Shown here: positions 33,187-46,405 of the stretch, piece by piece
How the letters are laid out: every line of letters begins with the position of its first letter
Numbering within the stretch: the first letter of the stretch is position 1
Made by a program: the position numbers and the translations under genes
Assembly: GCF_963678635.1 (NCBI RefSeq)
Contig: NC_087070.1
Coordinates: forward strand, 22,991,419 to 23,055,418
Source: Symsagittifera roscoffensis
Lineage: Eukaryota; Xenacoelomorpha; Acoela; Convolutidae
Reading direction: 5' to 3'
Length of the DNA: 64,000 bases
The notes under the pieces: generated by a model
The model's input: only the letters and a program-made list of their open reading frames with translations
Database searches by the model: none
What the model was told of the DNA's origin: nothing

Positions 33187-33453
33187 CTATTCCCTCCTTA
33201 AGGCGAGGAAATCTGGCTGCTTTTTAATCAAGCTATCTTTGATGTCCAGTAGTTCTTCTGACTGGAATGCTTTCCTTCGCTTCTGCTTTGGGCACGGGGG
33301 TTGAACTGTAGTTTCCTTTGCTATTTTCAGGGGCGAGTATTTACTTGCTTGATAGTTTTCGTTTGCTCTCTTGTTAGTAAAATTCTCAACTCTCAAGTTG
33401 ATTACTAGTTCAAACTGCTCTGTTGTAGTACTTAACATTTTGAAACAAACCAC
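33187..33453 (-). other. Unrecognised 88-codon ORF
   Basis: The ORF is Lys/Glu/Gln-rich with a KQKRRKAF basic patch and no domain I know. It lies just downstream of the BEL/Pao fragment on the other strand. It may be chance. Confidence 0.2.
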
Positions 33454-33556
33454 TTACTACATAAGAATAATATTCTTCTGTTTTAAACAATCAGAGTATG
33501 AAACATCATTATTAAAGATACGTTCTTAGATTTCAGGATACATTTCAACTATAAAA

Positions 33557-34220
33557 AACCCGAAGTCCCGAAGTGTTTGGAAATGAAAGTTAACATGTAG
33601 AAAAAATGAAAATTTGGGCAATATTTAACACCTTATCCTGATTAGCAGTCCATCTAGGGTCATCTACAGTTTTACCACGGATCTTTTTTTTTCGGGAGAA
33701 GTGATTAGAAAAAACTGTTGAGGGAGTGTCTTTAACCCTAACCAATACAAGCTTAATTACTCCAACAATTTTTTTAATGTGTATCGAAATTGTTGTGCCT
33801 TATGTTCAACTATATAAATTTTGAAAATATACTTAAATTAAGATAAATATATAGACAAAAGCAGGTTTTATGACGCTTTAGTAACCAGATCATTTCTTCT
33901 TCTTTGGAGTGAAATTGTAAAATACAGCTATGAATTAAGTTGAAATTTTTTTCTAACTTTCCTTCTTTAACTTAATTCATCACTTTCTTTCCTCCATTAA
34001 CATAATTCATCACTTTATTTTACAATTTCACTCCAAAAAAGAGATGGTAAGGTTACTAAAGCTTCCTAAAACCTGCTTTTGTCTATACTTTTATCATAGC
34101 TTAAGTGTATTTTTAAAAAAAAATTAGTTGAACATTAAGCACCAATAAGGCCCAAATTTTCATTTTTCCTACTTTATAACTTTCATTTCTGAGAACGACT
34201 CGGAACTTCAAAACTTTTTC
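33557..34220. repeat. Long imperfect inverted repeat
   Basis: The left arm (about 33,557-33,940) and right arm (about 34,010-34,220) are reverse complements with gaps. Inside, TTGGAGTGAAATTGTAAAATA (33,904) pairs with 34,016-34,036. Further out TAGACAAAAGCAGGTTTTA pairs with TAAAACCTGCTTTTGTCTA, and GAAATGAAAGTTA with TAACTTTCATTTC. The left arm carries about 165 extra bases (about 33,648-33,800). Even the short loop can pair (TGAATTAAGTT / AACTTAATTCA). This is a foldback-like structure. Confidence 0.8.
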
Positions 34221-34229
34221 CTATGCTTT

Positions 34230-37169
34230 GCTTCTTTCAGACTAAAAAAGTATTCCCAAGGGTCAGAAAGACCGTAAGGGATGTGATGTATTGGGCGATT
34301 CGCTGTTGAAAAAGGGAGGCATTTTTTACATAGTTTGATACCTGAATGGCAATCAGCCAGGGGGCGCTAACTTGTCATTAAGCGAATTGGAGTGTTTCCT
34401 CGGTTCATACTTTTTCATTCGATTACATCAGCTGCAGGGGAGTAATGGGAGTAAGGTCGGGTTGAATTATGGACCTGGCAAATAGGGCAAAGGTTTATTC
34501 GTATTAGGAGAAATGAGCTAGTAATTACTCCTGGTAATCTATACAGATGAAGTGGGGGTATGATGGGGTTCCTTTTTTGCTGCTTTTTAACTTTGTTTTT
34601 CTTGATAGCAAATTTGACATTCTTGAGTTAAGTTACGAACCGGCGCTTGGTGAGAATATGGCAATAATATGGTAATGATAAGTGAAATTTGTATTAAGAA
34701 ATAACTGAGATATACCTTGGTAGAGAAATAAAAGTGAGGTATCCATGACTTTTTTGGAAAAACAAAATTCATCAAGTTTTTCGATGAAAGGGTTTTGTAA
34801 TTGATATCAACGTGATTTTCGAAGGCATTATTAATCCTGAGATAGTAGGAAATGTTATTTTGGATGGTGATCTTTTTGGCATGAAAACCAGGACCATAAG
34901 TTTGACAAAACATATCGAGTCAAGGTGGATGTAAATTCGATTTGTGGGAGCTTCGTAGTCATCGACATCAATTGGGATGTTATATTCCAGAACTAATACT
35001 AAATACATCACCAGAAAAAGAGTTTTTATTAACTAAGATAGTCGATGTTGTTTCGTTTAAAGTTTTTTTTGGTCCATAATTTAATGAAATTTACTGTTTG
35101 GTAAAAAAAAAATTGGGCACATATCTGCTTATCATATACGGCAAATGTTATGCAAGGGATTTTAAGTATAATACTTCACCGTTACGTTTGTCTTGCAAAT
35201 GTTACAGAGGTCGTGTTCTGTTTGATTTAATATTTGAATAATTTGCCTACCTAATGGGCACGGAATCTTCTCAAATGGTGTTTGTGCTGTTACTTCTTAA
35301 GAGTTTTAAAAGAAATTCACACAAATTAAATTGGTAGGTTTGGAAGAAACATTTGGAAGGAATTTTTTCACTTTGCTACTACTTTTCAATCAGATGGTGC
35401 GTTATGTTGCCAATTTTAGCTATTGGATTTGATCTAGATCACAACGAACTTTTTTTTAAAATCTCGATGTATGCTGAGGGTGAGATGCCAATTTTTGTTT
35501 GTAGGTTTAATTATAATTTTTGAAGCGCATCGTTGTATAAATCTTCAAAATAAATCAAGAAAATTGGCTTAAAAATCAGTTATTTGTAATAGGACTTCTA
35601 TTTTATTATCAGGTGATCACATTCAATATTTGTTGGGCATGATTCAGGGTGATCGACTATAGACAAAGAAAGGCCAAAACCTTGAAGTAGAATACATATT
35701 TAGTTCTTCATAAAATCCAGGTTCGATAAATTGAACATGCACTATCATAATTACTTCTAGATGTGGTTTTAACTCGAAAGTTTTTATCTAATGTTAGCAA
35801 CATGACTGGCTGGTCGTTTAGATTGAACTTTTTTGGCAAAAATATGTTATTGTCAAAAATGCGTGGTTCTTTAGAACTCTGCGTCTATATCAAAAGCAAG
35901 AAAGTGACATAATTCTGTAAACTTTGGATGATTCAAGGGACTGTGATAGTACTGAGTTTATTTTACGTACAAGTGTTTAGCGCCTTGTCAAATTTTAACT
36001 CTTTTGGCTCTTTTTCCTGGGATTTCGACTCGCTCATCTTCATTTAGAAAGTTAACCCATTCTACAAAATACGAGAAATTGGTGATCAATTTGCTAAATG
36101 ATCATTTTGCAATTTTCCGGACCAGTTTGCGAAATTATGATCTCATTCGTCTCCTATCGTTGAAGAGTTCTGTCCCTTTTGCTATAAATTGGGCTGGTTC
36201 ATAAAAGTTCAGAATAGAAAACAGGAAGTGGCTTTGAATAAAATGGCAACCTTTTCTATGTTTTATCATGAATTTATAAAAGTGTGACAGTCTCGAAGCA
36301 AAGTCTATCCTTTACTTGTTGCGGCTAATATTTTTGTAAAATTCGGTTCGAAGTCGAAATTTAATTGAAATCGTTATTCGTAAATAGAATTTGGTGTAAT
36401 TAATTTATCAAAAAAGAGAATATCAGCCAATGTATTGTATATTTATGAAGCATTGAACAAATAATTTTGAATCTTAAATATTAACTGTAAAGTTAATTTT
36501 AGCATGTCAATTAAATCTATGTTGCAGAACTTTCATTATTGAGTGATGACCTCTAGATAATGGAACGGGTTTTTGAGTGAAAGAGCCCAGGTGAGGGAAA
36601 GAGCCCACATAATCATGAATTGTGGTGAGTTCTAAGACGATTTATGCACAAGGGAAAGGACCAACATACGAGCTGTTCAGATCTTCACGGAGAACAGCTG
36701 TTGTGCCCCTGCTTCAGAACTACATGCAATTTTAAAAGTTTTTTCTAAAAATGTGAACTAATGAAATCATGTTATCGCCTTAATTTTGATGGTTTCAGTG
36801 GCATGTTTGAGTAAACAGACATGGTAATCATTAGGCAAAAACTTCTTCTATTTTGGTCAGGCAAAAATTGGATTCCATTTTCATAAGTTGTTGAATTCGC
36901 TTGTCTAGTTAGTTTTCGGTCGAGTTTTTTCTTTGAGTATACTTGAGTATATTTGGATTTGTTTTTATCTTTTCTAGAAGAATGCAATTTAACCCTGCTA
37001 GATATTCTTTTTTTCAGATTGATCTGTAAAATCGGTTTGAGTCACGGCGAAATTCAAGAAGGCGCCAAACGCTGCAGTAAAATTATTATATATCTTAATC
37101 GGTCATCACAATCAGGATACATAATAATTTATTAATAATTAGTTCTATATATTATTATTGTAATAAGTT
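34230..37169. other. Intergenic stretch upstream of CARNMT1
   Basis: AT-rich with only short ORFs. A 108-codon minus-strand ORF at 34,587-34,913 ends QECQICYQEKQS but matches nothing I recognise. The promoter of CARNMT1 should be in the last part; no clear core element is seen. Confidence 0.4.
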
Positions 37170-40100
37170 ATGGCCGAGCCTAACCAGTTCATTCATAATT
37201 CCAACCAGGGTATGAACCACTCATTGAACCACAATGCAGAACCGGAACAGTTCATTCGTCCATACGAGCAACACAATCATCATTCACACCAAGGTTGGCA
37301 TGGCGTTTGCTATAATTGTTCATTGCATCAGGTTTTAAACCTTTTTTCAGATTAATTTTTTCATGATTAAAAAAAATTCGGGTTTCATAACCCCCACCAT
37401 ACCGCCACTTCTGCTCTCTCTATCTCTTCGATATAAAAATCTACAAAATAGTTTAAAAAAACAGCAAAAAAATATTTCAAAAAGAAAATACCAATCTCGT
37501 GAAATTATGACAGCAAGCGACGCTTCCAATTGACTGGATATCACTGAACTATTTTTGCATTATGCAAGGTATCTTTAGCGCTGAATAAATTGATCTACTG
37601 TTTTCGTCAGCCGAATTTAATTTCTGAGTCATGCCAATTTAATTGGAAACCAATTTCGCGAATACCCGGAAATCGTGGTCGCGTATATTTCGAAAATATG
37701 ATTTTTTGATATCAGGACTTTTTTCCAAAAGGTTTCTTTTCTTCTGATTTTTCAACGTGCAATCTTGACTGATTCCTTTCAAGGGGACCAAGGCGGACAC
37801 AATTCACACTCTCATGGGGGAGGAGGGGCAGTGCAAAATGAATTGAATCATCAGGCGATAGGAAACCCCCCGAAGAGACCAATTCAGCCGGACGAAGACG
37901 AAGAAGCCGAACGGTCAGTCATGGTTCATTTTAAAGTCAATCATTCTTTTCATCTATTAATAACATGAGTAGTAGAACAAAACTAATGAAGATTAAGAAG
38001 ATAACTGCCTTCTAAACCATGCTGTCAGTGAATTAATGAATTACTACACGAAGTTGGAAGGAAATATGACGTAAAGTGTGTTTTTCCACCGAATTTTGAC
38101 TGCCCAAAAACCCCGTGATTTGGATTCAAAAAATTATATAAATTGTCTCAGTGTCCAGAAAAACTGGTCTGAGTATTTTAGAATTTCAGATTTTACAATC
38201 TGAGCAAGGGCGTATCTTATGTGTTTCAGTCTTCATTTCTTGAAGATTGCGCGGACGTATGCGGCCTACTCTAAGGAACACATCGGACGCTTCGTCGAGA
38301 AGAGACTCAATGACGTCAGCAAAGAATCTACCGCATCAAACTCCACTTCAGGTGTTGTTGATATAATCGCTTTGAATTATACTGCACGAGGTCATCGTAC
38401 ATCTTTTTTATACAGAAATTTTTTCGATAAACATAGATATATAACGCTAAATGTTAATGCAAAGAAATCTATCTATCTATTTCTTCTGTCTATGTATCTA
38501 TTATTTAATTGGCTTTTCTTCACCTCACATGTGTCTAAGAAGTCTATGTTGACATTTTAAATAAAATGACAATATATTGCAACGTTTGATATTTTTCATG
38601 GATTTCAATGTTTTAAATTTCCACGACCATCAACGATTTCAACCATACATCCGTTGAAGCGAGAATTGTATAACTGTACAACAGTGTTTTTCCTTCTTTG
38701 GGAATGCAAACTTTTTCAAGCTTTTCGTTTTAGTGTTTAATTGATGAATTTTAAATTCTCAACCATATGGTGTGGTGCTGTCAGGGTACACTCAGGGTTG
38801 GCAAATCTGGCCTCCAAATATGACTGTTCAATTCCTTTTGATCTCAGAGATATGGCGTTTTTTATGACTTCTAAGAACCTAGGTTTAAAAAACTAACTTA
38901 ACTTGAATTTTCAACCCTATATTGTGGTGCTGTCAGGGTGCTCTTAGGGGTTGCAATTTTGGCTTCTATTGGAACTTCTCTTTTTAAGTTTTGAGATATA
39001 TGGCAGTTTTAAATATTTTTTTTCCGAAAATTTTCAATTAACTCAAGAATTTTTTCAATAAAACCTAATTGATGTTAGAACTTTTGAACTTTTTCTAAAA
39101 GTATGCCGAAAAGAGGTCTACCGTACGGCTATTAGCACAAACAGCACGCCAGTTATTAGCACAAACAGCATACTTGAGTGAAAAAAACTTCTGACCAGGT
39201 AATTTTCTTTGTAAAGCTCAATTTTTTCGACTCAATTTTATTATCTGGCTGTTTGTTTACAAAACAGATCCTTAAAACCGCCAGCAACGCGTGCAGAGTA
39301 GAACCATTATATCGAAAACATATTTTACAATATCCATATTGTCTATCAAAAATCGTTATTTCTGATTTGTCCAAAGATAAAAACAAGTTCAGGTAGAATT
39401 CTGTTTTTTTTTTATTTTCACCTGCGAGCTTACGAGCGTTAGATTATAATACGACTCCACTTTTTTTCCAATTCTACTTGCAAACAAAAGTTCTGTTTTA
39501 AGGCAAAATTTGCTGCATAGAATAAGCAACCGCAATTTAATAGCATGCTTTATCCGCCTTATTGGTGGCTAGCTAGTGCTTGGATAAAATCCAGAGTTCT
39601 TGGTGAATAGGCCAGGATGTGAGACTATTGAGCTCAAATTGGGTGGTTTTATTACGGCTCTGGTTTCAATTTTTAAGGCCTATTTTTGGGTTTTTTCTAT
39701 AACCAAGTGTCAATGAACGTAGTGAAGCCACGTATATAAGTAGTATTAAGTTTTTTTTTGTTATTTTTTGATGAAGTTTTTTACTTGTTCACACTTGAAT
39801 TGAGATTTTCGAAGTTCAACTTCTTATTCATTTTTTAAATTCAGCTCTCATTTTCTTCGATAGAAAGAAGGCGAAATTTCTGCTATCGAACAGCGTTAAG
39901 TGTTAAGATCGCAAAAAGTGTGAACGTCTTCTTGTTTCGAAAGTGAATTTTAATTTCCGGGTTTCTCAGCTGAATAAAAAACTATTGATCAAATTTTCTC
40001 ACATATGGTTAATTTTATTCAACAATGTTTCGATCATAAAAAAGTCTTGAAATTTGAAAAACTTTAAGGGCTTTTATATCTTGAAGTGAAACGGACCTCA

Positions 40101-43100
40101 ATGTGTCGTAGCAAAATTGTCGGTAAACTTTCTTTATCGGTAACATCAAGTTGTTCAATTGGTCAATAAGGTAAGATTTTTTGACATTCTGTTGAGGCTT
40201 TGAAATGATTTAAAGATTGATTTTGGATGTGAAATGAGCGTTTTGTGTCAATTAACTTGGTCGAAAAAGTAATTGCAAAACAATTTGTACGAAATAAAAT
40301 GTTAATTTATTGTTAGAATTGGATCATTTTTTCAATTTAATACTGCTTCGTGGTATTTTTTTTATTTTTTTCACTGGTCGCAAAAGGTGGAATTATAGCG
40401 CATTTGTTTAACCATTGGGTGAGTTGTTTAAAAGGGTTACTATTATTTACTAGGTACCGTAGGATGGGGGGGGGGGGGCTGTTAAAGCTTAAGTTATTCG
40501 TTTCGTGTTACAGCTGGATCCCAAATGGGAGTGAGGAATGGGTCTACGAACTTCCAGCAGGTGGACAAGGGCGTGAACGAACGTCACCGGAAGATTCTAG
40601 AAGAGATCGGGTTCTTCTCTAGACATGCGAAGATAGAAGAGTGTATCAGACTGAACCAGCAGTTCCTGAATGAAGTGATACGGGATGTGATGCACATGTT
40701 CCAGGACAACAACCCACTCAAAGACGCTGTCACAGACAGTGAGTAACCCGACGTCTACCAACCATCGAATTTCTAAACCCTCTATGGCAGTATCCACGCC
40801 ATGCCTCCAGTAACTTCGCTGCCCTACTCGTGTTTTTCTAAATCAACAAAATTGGTTGAACAGTTTTTTTTCCTGTTTGTTGTTTCAGACAAGAACAACA
40901 ACATCTGCTTATCCAGCTCAATCATAGTTAAAATTTAACTTCATATGTTATAAGAAAAAAAAAACAGACGCAGAAATCGATAAGGCAAATCTGACCTGAC
41001 AAAAGCGTAAAGCAAATCTGACCTATCAGTTGGGTCCATTATGTTGTTTTTCACTAGCAGCAAAATTAAGTTTCGGACTGTGTATTAGTGTGAACCTTTT
41101 TTTTTTTTCCAACTCAACTCGCAACTGAAAGTGCTCACTTGGTGGCACTTCTGCTATAATCTCAATCTGTAGCATTAAAAATTTCGTAGCATCTGTTGTC
41201 TGCTCTATTTGTGGCTAGTGTTAGTAATTTGCGATGGTTCCGTGGCTAAGTGGTTAGTGCTTGAGATTGATAAGTTCTAGGTCGCGGGATAGAATCCGAC
41301 TCGTTGTCGAATTTTTTAAATTCTAATTTGAGCCTAATTCTACCTTTTCTTATTTCACTTTACGTGCTGCTTTTTGTCAATTCTTGCTAGTGTTTGCGAA
41401 ACACAGCTTCGCCTCTGTTTTCATATTTGAGCTTCTGAATGTAAAAACGTTTCGATAATTATATGAATGTGTATCATGTCTGTGTTTCAGTGGACTCGGG
41501 TGGCGACGGGTTCTTCAAGTACCTCTTCTCCCACTCGACGCATCAGGCCCTGCCCTGCATGACTGACCATGAGAAGATGCGCACGACCCTCCGTCAGTTT
41601 GTGAGGGACTGGGCCCAGGAGGGGGAGGAGGAGAGGAAGAGGAGCTACGCACCCATTCTCGGTAAACTATCGTGTAGAATCATCATCATCATTGGTTTGT
41701 CTCATCACTTCTTTGGGACCTCTGGAGTGTTTGGCCTGAAATTAGGTCTGGTTTGTCTATTGTTAACTCGTTGGCGTCTTAGCTCTTTATGACAGACAAT
41801 GATATGATGAAGCTCGGTCTTAGAACTCCTGCGCCAAAACTGAAAATGTTGTAGATGAGTTTAATCTGTTAGTTGTTAGTTTTATTGAGTGTGTTTACCT
41901 TATGTCCTGTATTTTTGTGCATTTGCTTCTTTTTGTTTTCAGAAGAGATTGGCAAGAGATATGGAAAAATTGAGGACAAACGCACAGTGGAAGTCTTAGT
42001 ACCAGGTCAGTTACTAGTTGAACATAAGAGAAAATCAACTGATCGTGTATTTTTTCCATTACGTATCAGAAAACTCAAAGAACGAGTTGTTGAGGAAGAT
42101 CTACATAATGGTCCGAACTCGTTGATTTTGCGTGAAGTGAAAACAAAACACTTAATCCAAAGTCCGTCAATATCGTACGACGGTTTGGTTGGACAATTGA
42201 TGCACATGCCAAGCGCAAAATATCGGAAATTATATAGCGCAAAACAAGCGCAAATTATGAAAAGGTTTTAAAAATGTATATTACAAAAATAACATATCGA
42301 AAATGGGTTAAATCCAGGCGTTCTTATTAACTAGACGGTTTTGCACAAACTGTGGATAAGCTGAAAATAACTCTCCTGTTGGACTTTTCAGGTGCTGGTC
42401 TTGGTCGACTGGCATTCGAAGTGGCCACACTGGGCTACACATGTCAGGGCAGCGAGTGGAGTGTGTTCATGCTCTATGCCTCCTCCTTCATCCTCAACCA
42501 CACTCTGAGACCCAAACAGTACACCATATACCCCTGGGCCACACAGCCCTGTAATCAGTTCAGCCAGGAGAAACAGTGCAGAGCTGTGAGTAGCAGTGGA
42601 GATAAAAGTTGATTTTGGAATGACAAAATCGAGTGTATCATCTTAACCAAAATCTGGCGGTCCCGCCTCAAGTTGGTCCCCACTCAGGCGTCTTTTAAAA
42701 CGGAAGTCCACCCTTAAATTTTAAGTTCCTTTTTGTGATTGCAGTTTTTTCTGAGTGTCCTTTGTCAGTTGGTTACTTGGAGTTAAAGATGAAAACTTCT
42801 GGAAAAATAATGAAATAAGGGCTTTTTACAGTTCATGGTAGTAATTGTTATCCAATTGATTGCTTAAAGTTAACAAGTTATTCAAATGTACTATTATCAG
42901 TATTGTCTTGGTGTTATCAAATTTTGTAATGAGCTCAGAATTTTCTTGTTTCTGTTTTCAAAAACATTTGGATGTTCTCATTTGCAGGTTCAGATTCCAG
43001 ACGTGAATCCACGTGATGCTCTGGCCTTCCGTGAGTCTGAGCTGGCCAATGGGGCCACACCTGCCTTTTCCATGAGTGCCGGCGACTTCCTGGAGGTCAG

Positions 43101-44543
43101 GGATTATGATAAGTTTACTCAAAATAGTGTCGTTTAGATATTTTTCAGTGATTGCTAAAAATTTTTTTTGATCAGTAAGTTTGAAATTCAGTGGGAATGT
43201 TAAGCTTCAAAACATTTGAACAGCGTATGTTCACAAGTGAATTTAAAGGGGAAAAGTGAAGACCGCGAAATGGACTACTGGACAATTTTCGATTCTGGAG
43301 AGGCTAAAAGTACTTTATAGCTAATTTGTGATCTGAAAATCCATAGCATGGCACTAGTAGTCCACCTCAGCTTCATGTGTCCCATGATGGTATCTCCTCG
43401 TTTTTTTTCCACTTAGCAGAATAAATCAATTGTTATTTCACATGAGCATGTATTGGTGTGGCTATCTTAGGTGTATGGCAACCACAGCTGCCAGTGGGAC
43501 TGTGTGGCCTCCTGCTTCTTCCTGGACACTGCCAGGAATGTAATAGAGTACCTGGAACTAATGTACAAGATGCTCAAGCCAGGAGGCTGTCTCATCAATC
43601 TAGGCCCCCTTTTGTACCACTACACCGACATGCCCGGAGAACTGTCCATTGGTGAGAAGACAGGGTTCATGTATTTGCTCCTAGGCCTTCAAAGGTTGAG
43701 ATTAAGACCAATTAGTTCCAGAGGAAAAGGACAAGCATGCCTGATGTTCAGCGCTAGGTAGAACTGCTGTTGTTCCTCTGCTTAAGAACAACATGCTATT
43801 TTTTGTTTGGTAACTTTTTCTCTGGGTCGAGAACTGTTGCCTCACTCGCAGTTAACGAGCGCAGATCGTGCTCGGCCTCGATTAGGCGACCTTTCGTCTG
43901 AGACGCGGATATCTCAACCACTTATCATTGTTTCTATAACAACAATTGCTCTGCCTGCAAATAAAGTAAAAGTATGCGCACCAAGTAACTAACATAGACA
44001 AAACCAAAGCGTGACTGCTTCGCTATTGATCAAATGAGCTATTCGCAAATGAATTTGTTACCTTTGGCCAGTAGGCCCTTCCAGAATCCGCATATTTTAC
44101 TCGAATCCGCATACTACACTGGGATTTTTTATCCCCTAGAATCCTATTTTGCATGGGGTGTAACGGCTCATAGATGGATTTTTTTTATCACCGCGATTGA
44201 AAAAACGCTTTAAGCACCAGCTTTTTTGATCCATTGCTTCTAAGTCATCAGCAATCCTCTTGGTAGCGTTTTTCAGTTGTAAAAGCCTTCCTTGTAAAGT
44301 ACTCGCTATTCTTAGTTACGGTTGCGTCATGATAATTTCTTGCAAATTACGTAATGGATATTGACTGTAGAGCTGACGTATGACGAGTTGGTGCTGGTAA
44401 TGAAGAAAGTGGGGTTTGAGATCGAGAAAGTGGACTACAGTCTGGAGTCGCCCTATTTGGACAACCAGAACAACCTCCTATCTTACAACTACAAGACACC
44501 CCTCCTAGTAGCACTCAAACCAGGCACCACGCCACAGCTATAG
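37170..44543 (+). CDS. CARNMT1: Carnosine N-methyltransferase
   Basis: There are ten exons: 37,170-37,293; 37,784-37,913; 38,230-38,351; 40,514-40,738; 41,491-41,661; 41,943-42,005; 42,392-42,585; 42,988-43,095; 43,471-43,651; 44,371-44,543. They sum to 1,491 nt, a clean 496-residue frame with GT-AG borders. The enzyme transfers a methyl group from S-adenosylmethionine to carnosine, giving anserine. Family marks: [14 protein letters not shown]; the SAM-binding motif [90 protein letters not shown]; and [18 protein letters not shown]. The N-terminus (about 85 residues) is His/Asn-rich, low-complexity and not conserved. Exons 1 and 2 are supported by frame and splice signals rather than homology. 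The mammalian protein is about 409 residues. Confidence 0.95.
38749..39015 (+). repeat. Tandem pair of ~160-bp units in CARNMT1 intron 3
   Basis: Each unit holds TTCTCAACC...TGTGGTGCTGTCAGGGT, a GGTTG..A run and GAGATATATGGC. They are diverged but clearly the same. A smaller duplication (TTAGCACAAACAGCA twice) lies near 39,131-39,170. Confidence 0.7.
39700..40085 (+). repeat. MITE-like copy in CARNMT1 intron 3
   Basis: It begins AAGTGTCAATGAACGTAGTG and carries the family body (GAAGTTCAACTTCTTATTCA, GATAGAAAGAAGGCGAAATTTCTGCTATCGAACAGC). The 3' terminal repeat is missing. Confidence 0.55.
40466..40478 (+). repeat. 13-base G run near a splice acceptor
   Basis: Poly(G) lies 35 bp upstream of CARNMT1 exon 4 (acceptor at 40,512-40,513), where a pyrimidine tract would be expected. 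Confidence 0.9.
41203..41423 (+). repeat. tRNA-derived SINE (family 1), best-preserved head, in CARNMT1 intron 4
   Basis: The A box TGGCTAAGTGG (41,243-41,253) fits TRGCNNAGYGG exactly. A B-box-like GGGATAGAATCC follows. The body and tail (GTGTTTGCGAAACACAGCTTCGCCTCTGT) match the other copies. The exon 5 acceptor is only about 65 bp downstream. Confidence 0.8.
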
Positions 44544-46010
44544 CACGAATCAGAGACCGAGCTCAACTACAACAACTACAAGTGCTGACCATTTAAACAA
44601 AAAAGAACCGGTTGCTGTGTGTTAATAGCTCAGAATTTTCCTATCACACTTGTATAAAAAAAATCAGATGTTCAGGCCGTAAGATAATTCTGCACATAGT
44701 CTGTACACTGCAATTTAGAAGCATATTTATTTTGAAAAACAAAATAGTAATTAGTTATATCTAATTTAGGTACACAAGAAAAAAAACTGGAACCTCGACC
44801 CGGGAGTTAAAAAAAGCTAAATAATGGTGCTATGGGTTCTTCAAGGTTTAAAATAGTTAGATTGATAAGTGAAGAGTTTAAATGGTCACCCTTGAAACTT
44901 GGAAGAAACTGATAGCCTAAAAGGGAGCGACAAATAGACGAGAGTTAAAACATAGCAGCTAGTTTGTGAGTGTCATGCGAAAAGAGAAACCCCGAACATG
45001 AAATAATTGTGCTCCTAGGATCAGATTACGGTGAAACATAATGGATTGAAGCGCTGTAATTCTGAAAGTATCTTAAACTCAAATTCGATCTCAATGTTGC
45101 AATTTGTGTCACTTGAACTCAGTTGATGTTTCTTTCTTGAAATTTGTATAATGAATATATCTTTGGTATGTCACGATGTTTACTTACACTTATATTTGCT
45201 TGTGCTAATTTTGTCAGCCAAAGATTTTTTCAAAAGCTGAGGTTTTAATCTGATGATTTGGATTTACTATTTAAATTAATTATTTCCTGTTGAAAATTTT
45301 TGCGAGGACAATTTTTCGCGCAGTTTTAGTGCGAAAAAAGCCATATGAGTTTGTGTTTGAGGTTTTTTCTTCCACGGGAATCAGCAGGTAGCCCATTGTA
45401 ACTTCACAGAGAGTCGAGTTCAGTACACATTTTTTGCTGACAAGAAACGTTGGGTTTTGTATACTGCGAAGCAACTATTTATCCAGTACAATTTGGAAGT
45501 TTCGTGCTATGTTGATTTTGCACTTTACTTCTTTGTTTCGTTTTTTTTCCAGCCTGACTCGCAGAATATTGTTCCATTTCAGTATCAGTGTGCTACCAAA
45601 TTATAATTAAAGGTAGAATATCTTGTTTTATCCACTTTTTGAAAAAGCGTCCATTGCTAGCTGGTACTTGAGCTTAATGTTTGTGATAACTTCTTGAGCT
45701 AGCAAAGCGAAATGTCGCAATTGATATGAAAATTGGCTCGTTATGCCAAGGCCTTTCTAAAGTTTTTTTCTCGTAATTTTATTTCGAACCGGTAAAACTT
45801 GACTTTTCTGAATCATTTTTTGTTGTCTGCTTGTTCATGAAAATTTTATTTTTTTAAATAGTGAACACGGTGATGTGTAAGTTTTTTATATCTCGTGGTT
45901 TTCTTGCGGCTTTTTACAGGTGAAAGTCTTGAAATTTGATCATGAATTCGAATTCATACGCTAAAAGGAAGGCAAGTATGCTCTCTGATATGTATCGGTG
46001 GAGACTTTTT
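44544..46010. other. 3' flank of CARNMT1
   Basis: 3' UTR and intergenic DNA without coding signal; no repeat was noticed apart from homopolymer runs. Confidence 0.4.
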
Positions 46011-46405
46011 TGAAGGCTGCGATGGTTTTTTAAGGAAAAATCTTTAATTTTGTTCCCGCTCAAATTTGATTTTTGGCGGTTCGACTTCTCTTTTTTTTAA
46101 ATTCAGTTCACTTCTTTTGTTTGGAAGGCAAATTCTATCGGCCAACGAAATTGTAGAGTTCACGGAAAACTTGATCGACTTCGAATTTCATCAGATGATT
46201 TTACCTATTGATCCAGTTTTCTCAAAATGAGTTACTTAAAAAAAGTCGTCTTAAATTTTTGTTGAAATTCAAAGAGCTTTAATTTCATATTTTTTCAACT
46301 TTGAAATTCGAAAGTTGAAAATTGTTCATATAACCAGTCAGTTTTTTGTTGTTTCCTCGCGTTCATTTACTCTTTTCCAACTGTCTGTTGGCTTTGTTTA
46401 AGAAA
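46010..46405 (+). repeat. MITE-like copy, intergenic
   Basis: The body matches (GCTCAAATTTGATTTTTGGCGG, TTCGACTTCTCTTTTTTTTAAATTCAGTTCAC), and it ends with the 3' terminal repeat CGTTCATTTACTCTTTTCCAACTGTCTGTTGGC. The 5' end is diverged. Confidence 0.6.

Noticed and set aside
38352-38560. Continuation of CARNMT1 exon 3 through 38,560
   Set aside because: A GTGTTG donor after 38,351 keeps the frame with exon 4. The read-through turns into AT-rich, hydrophobic intron sequence.
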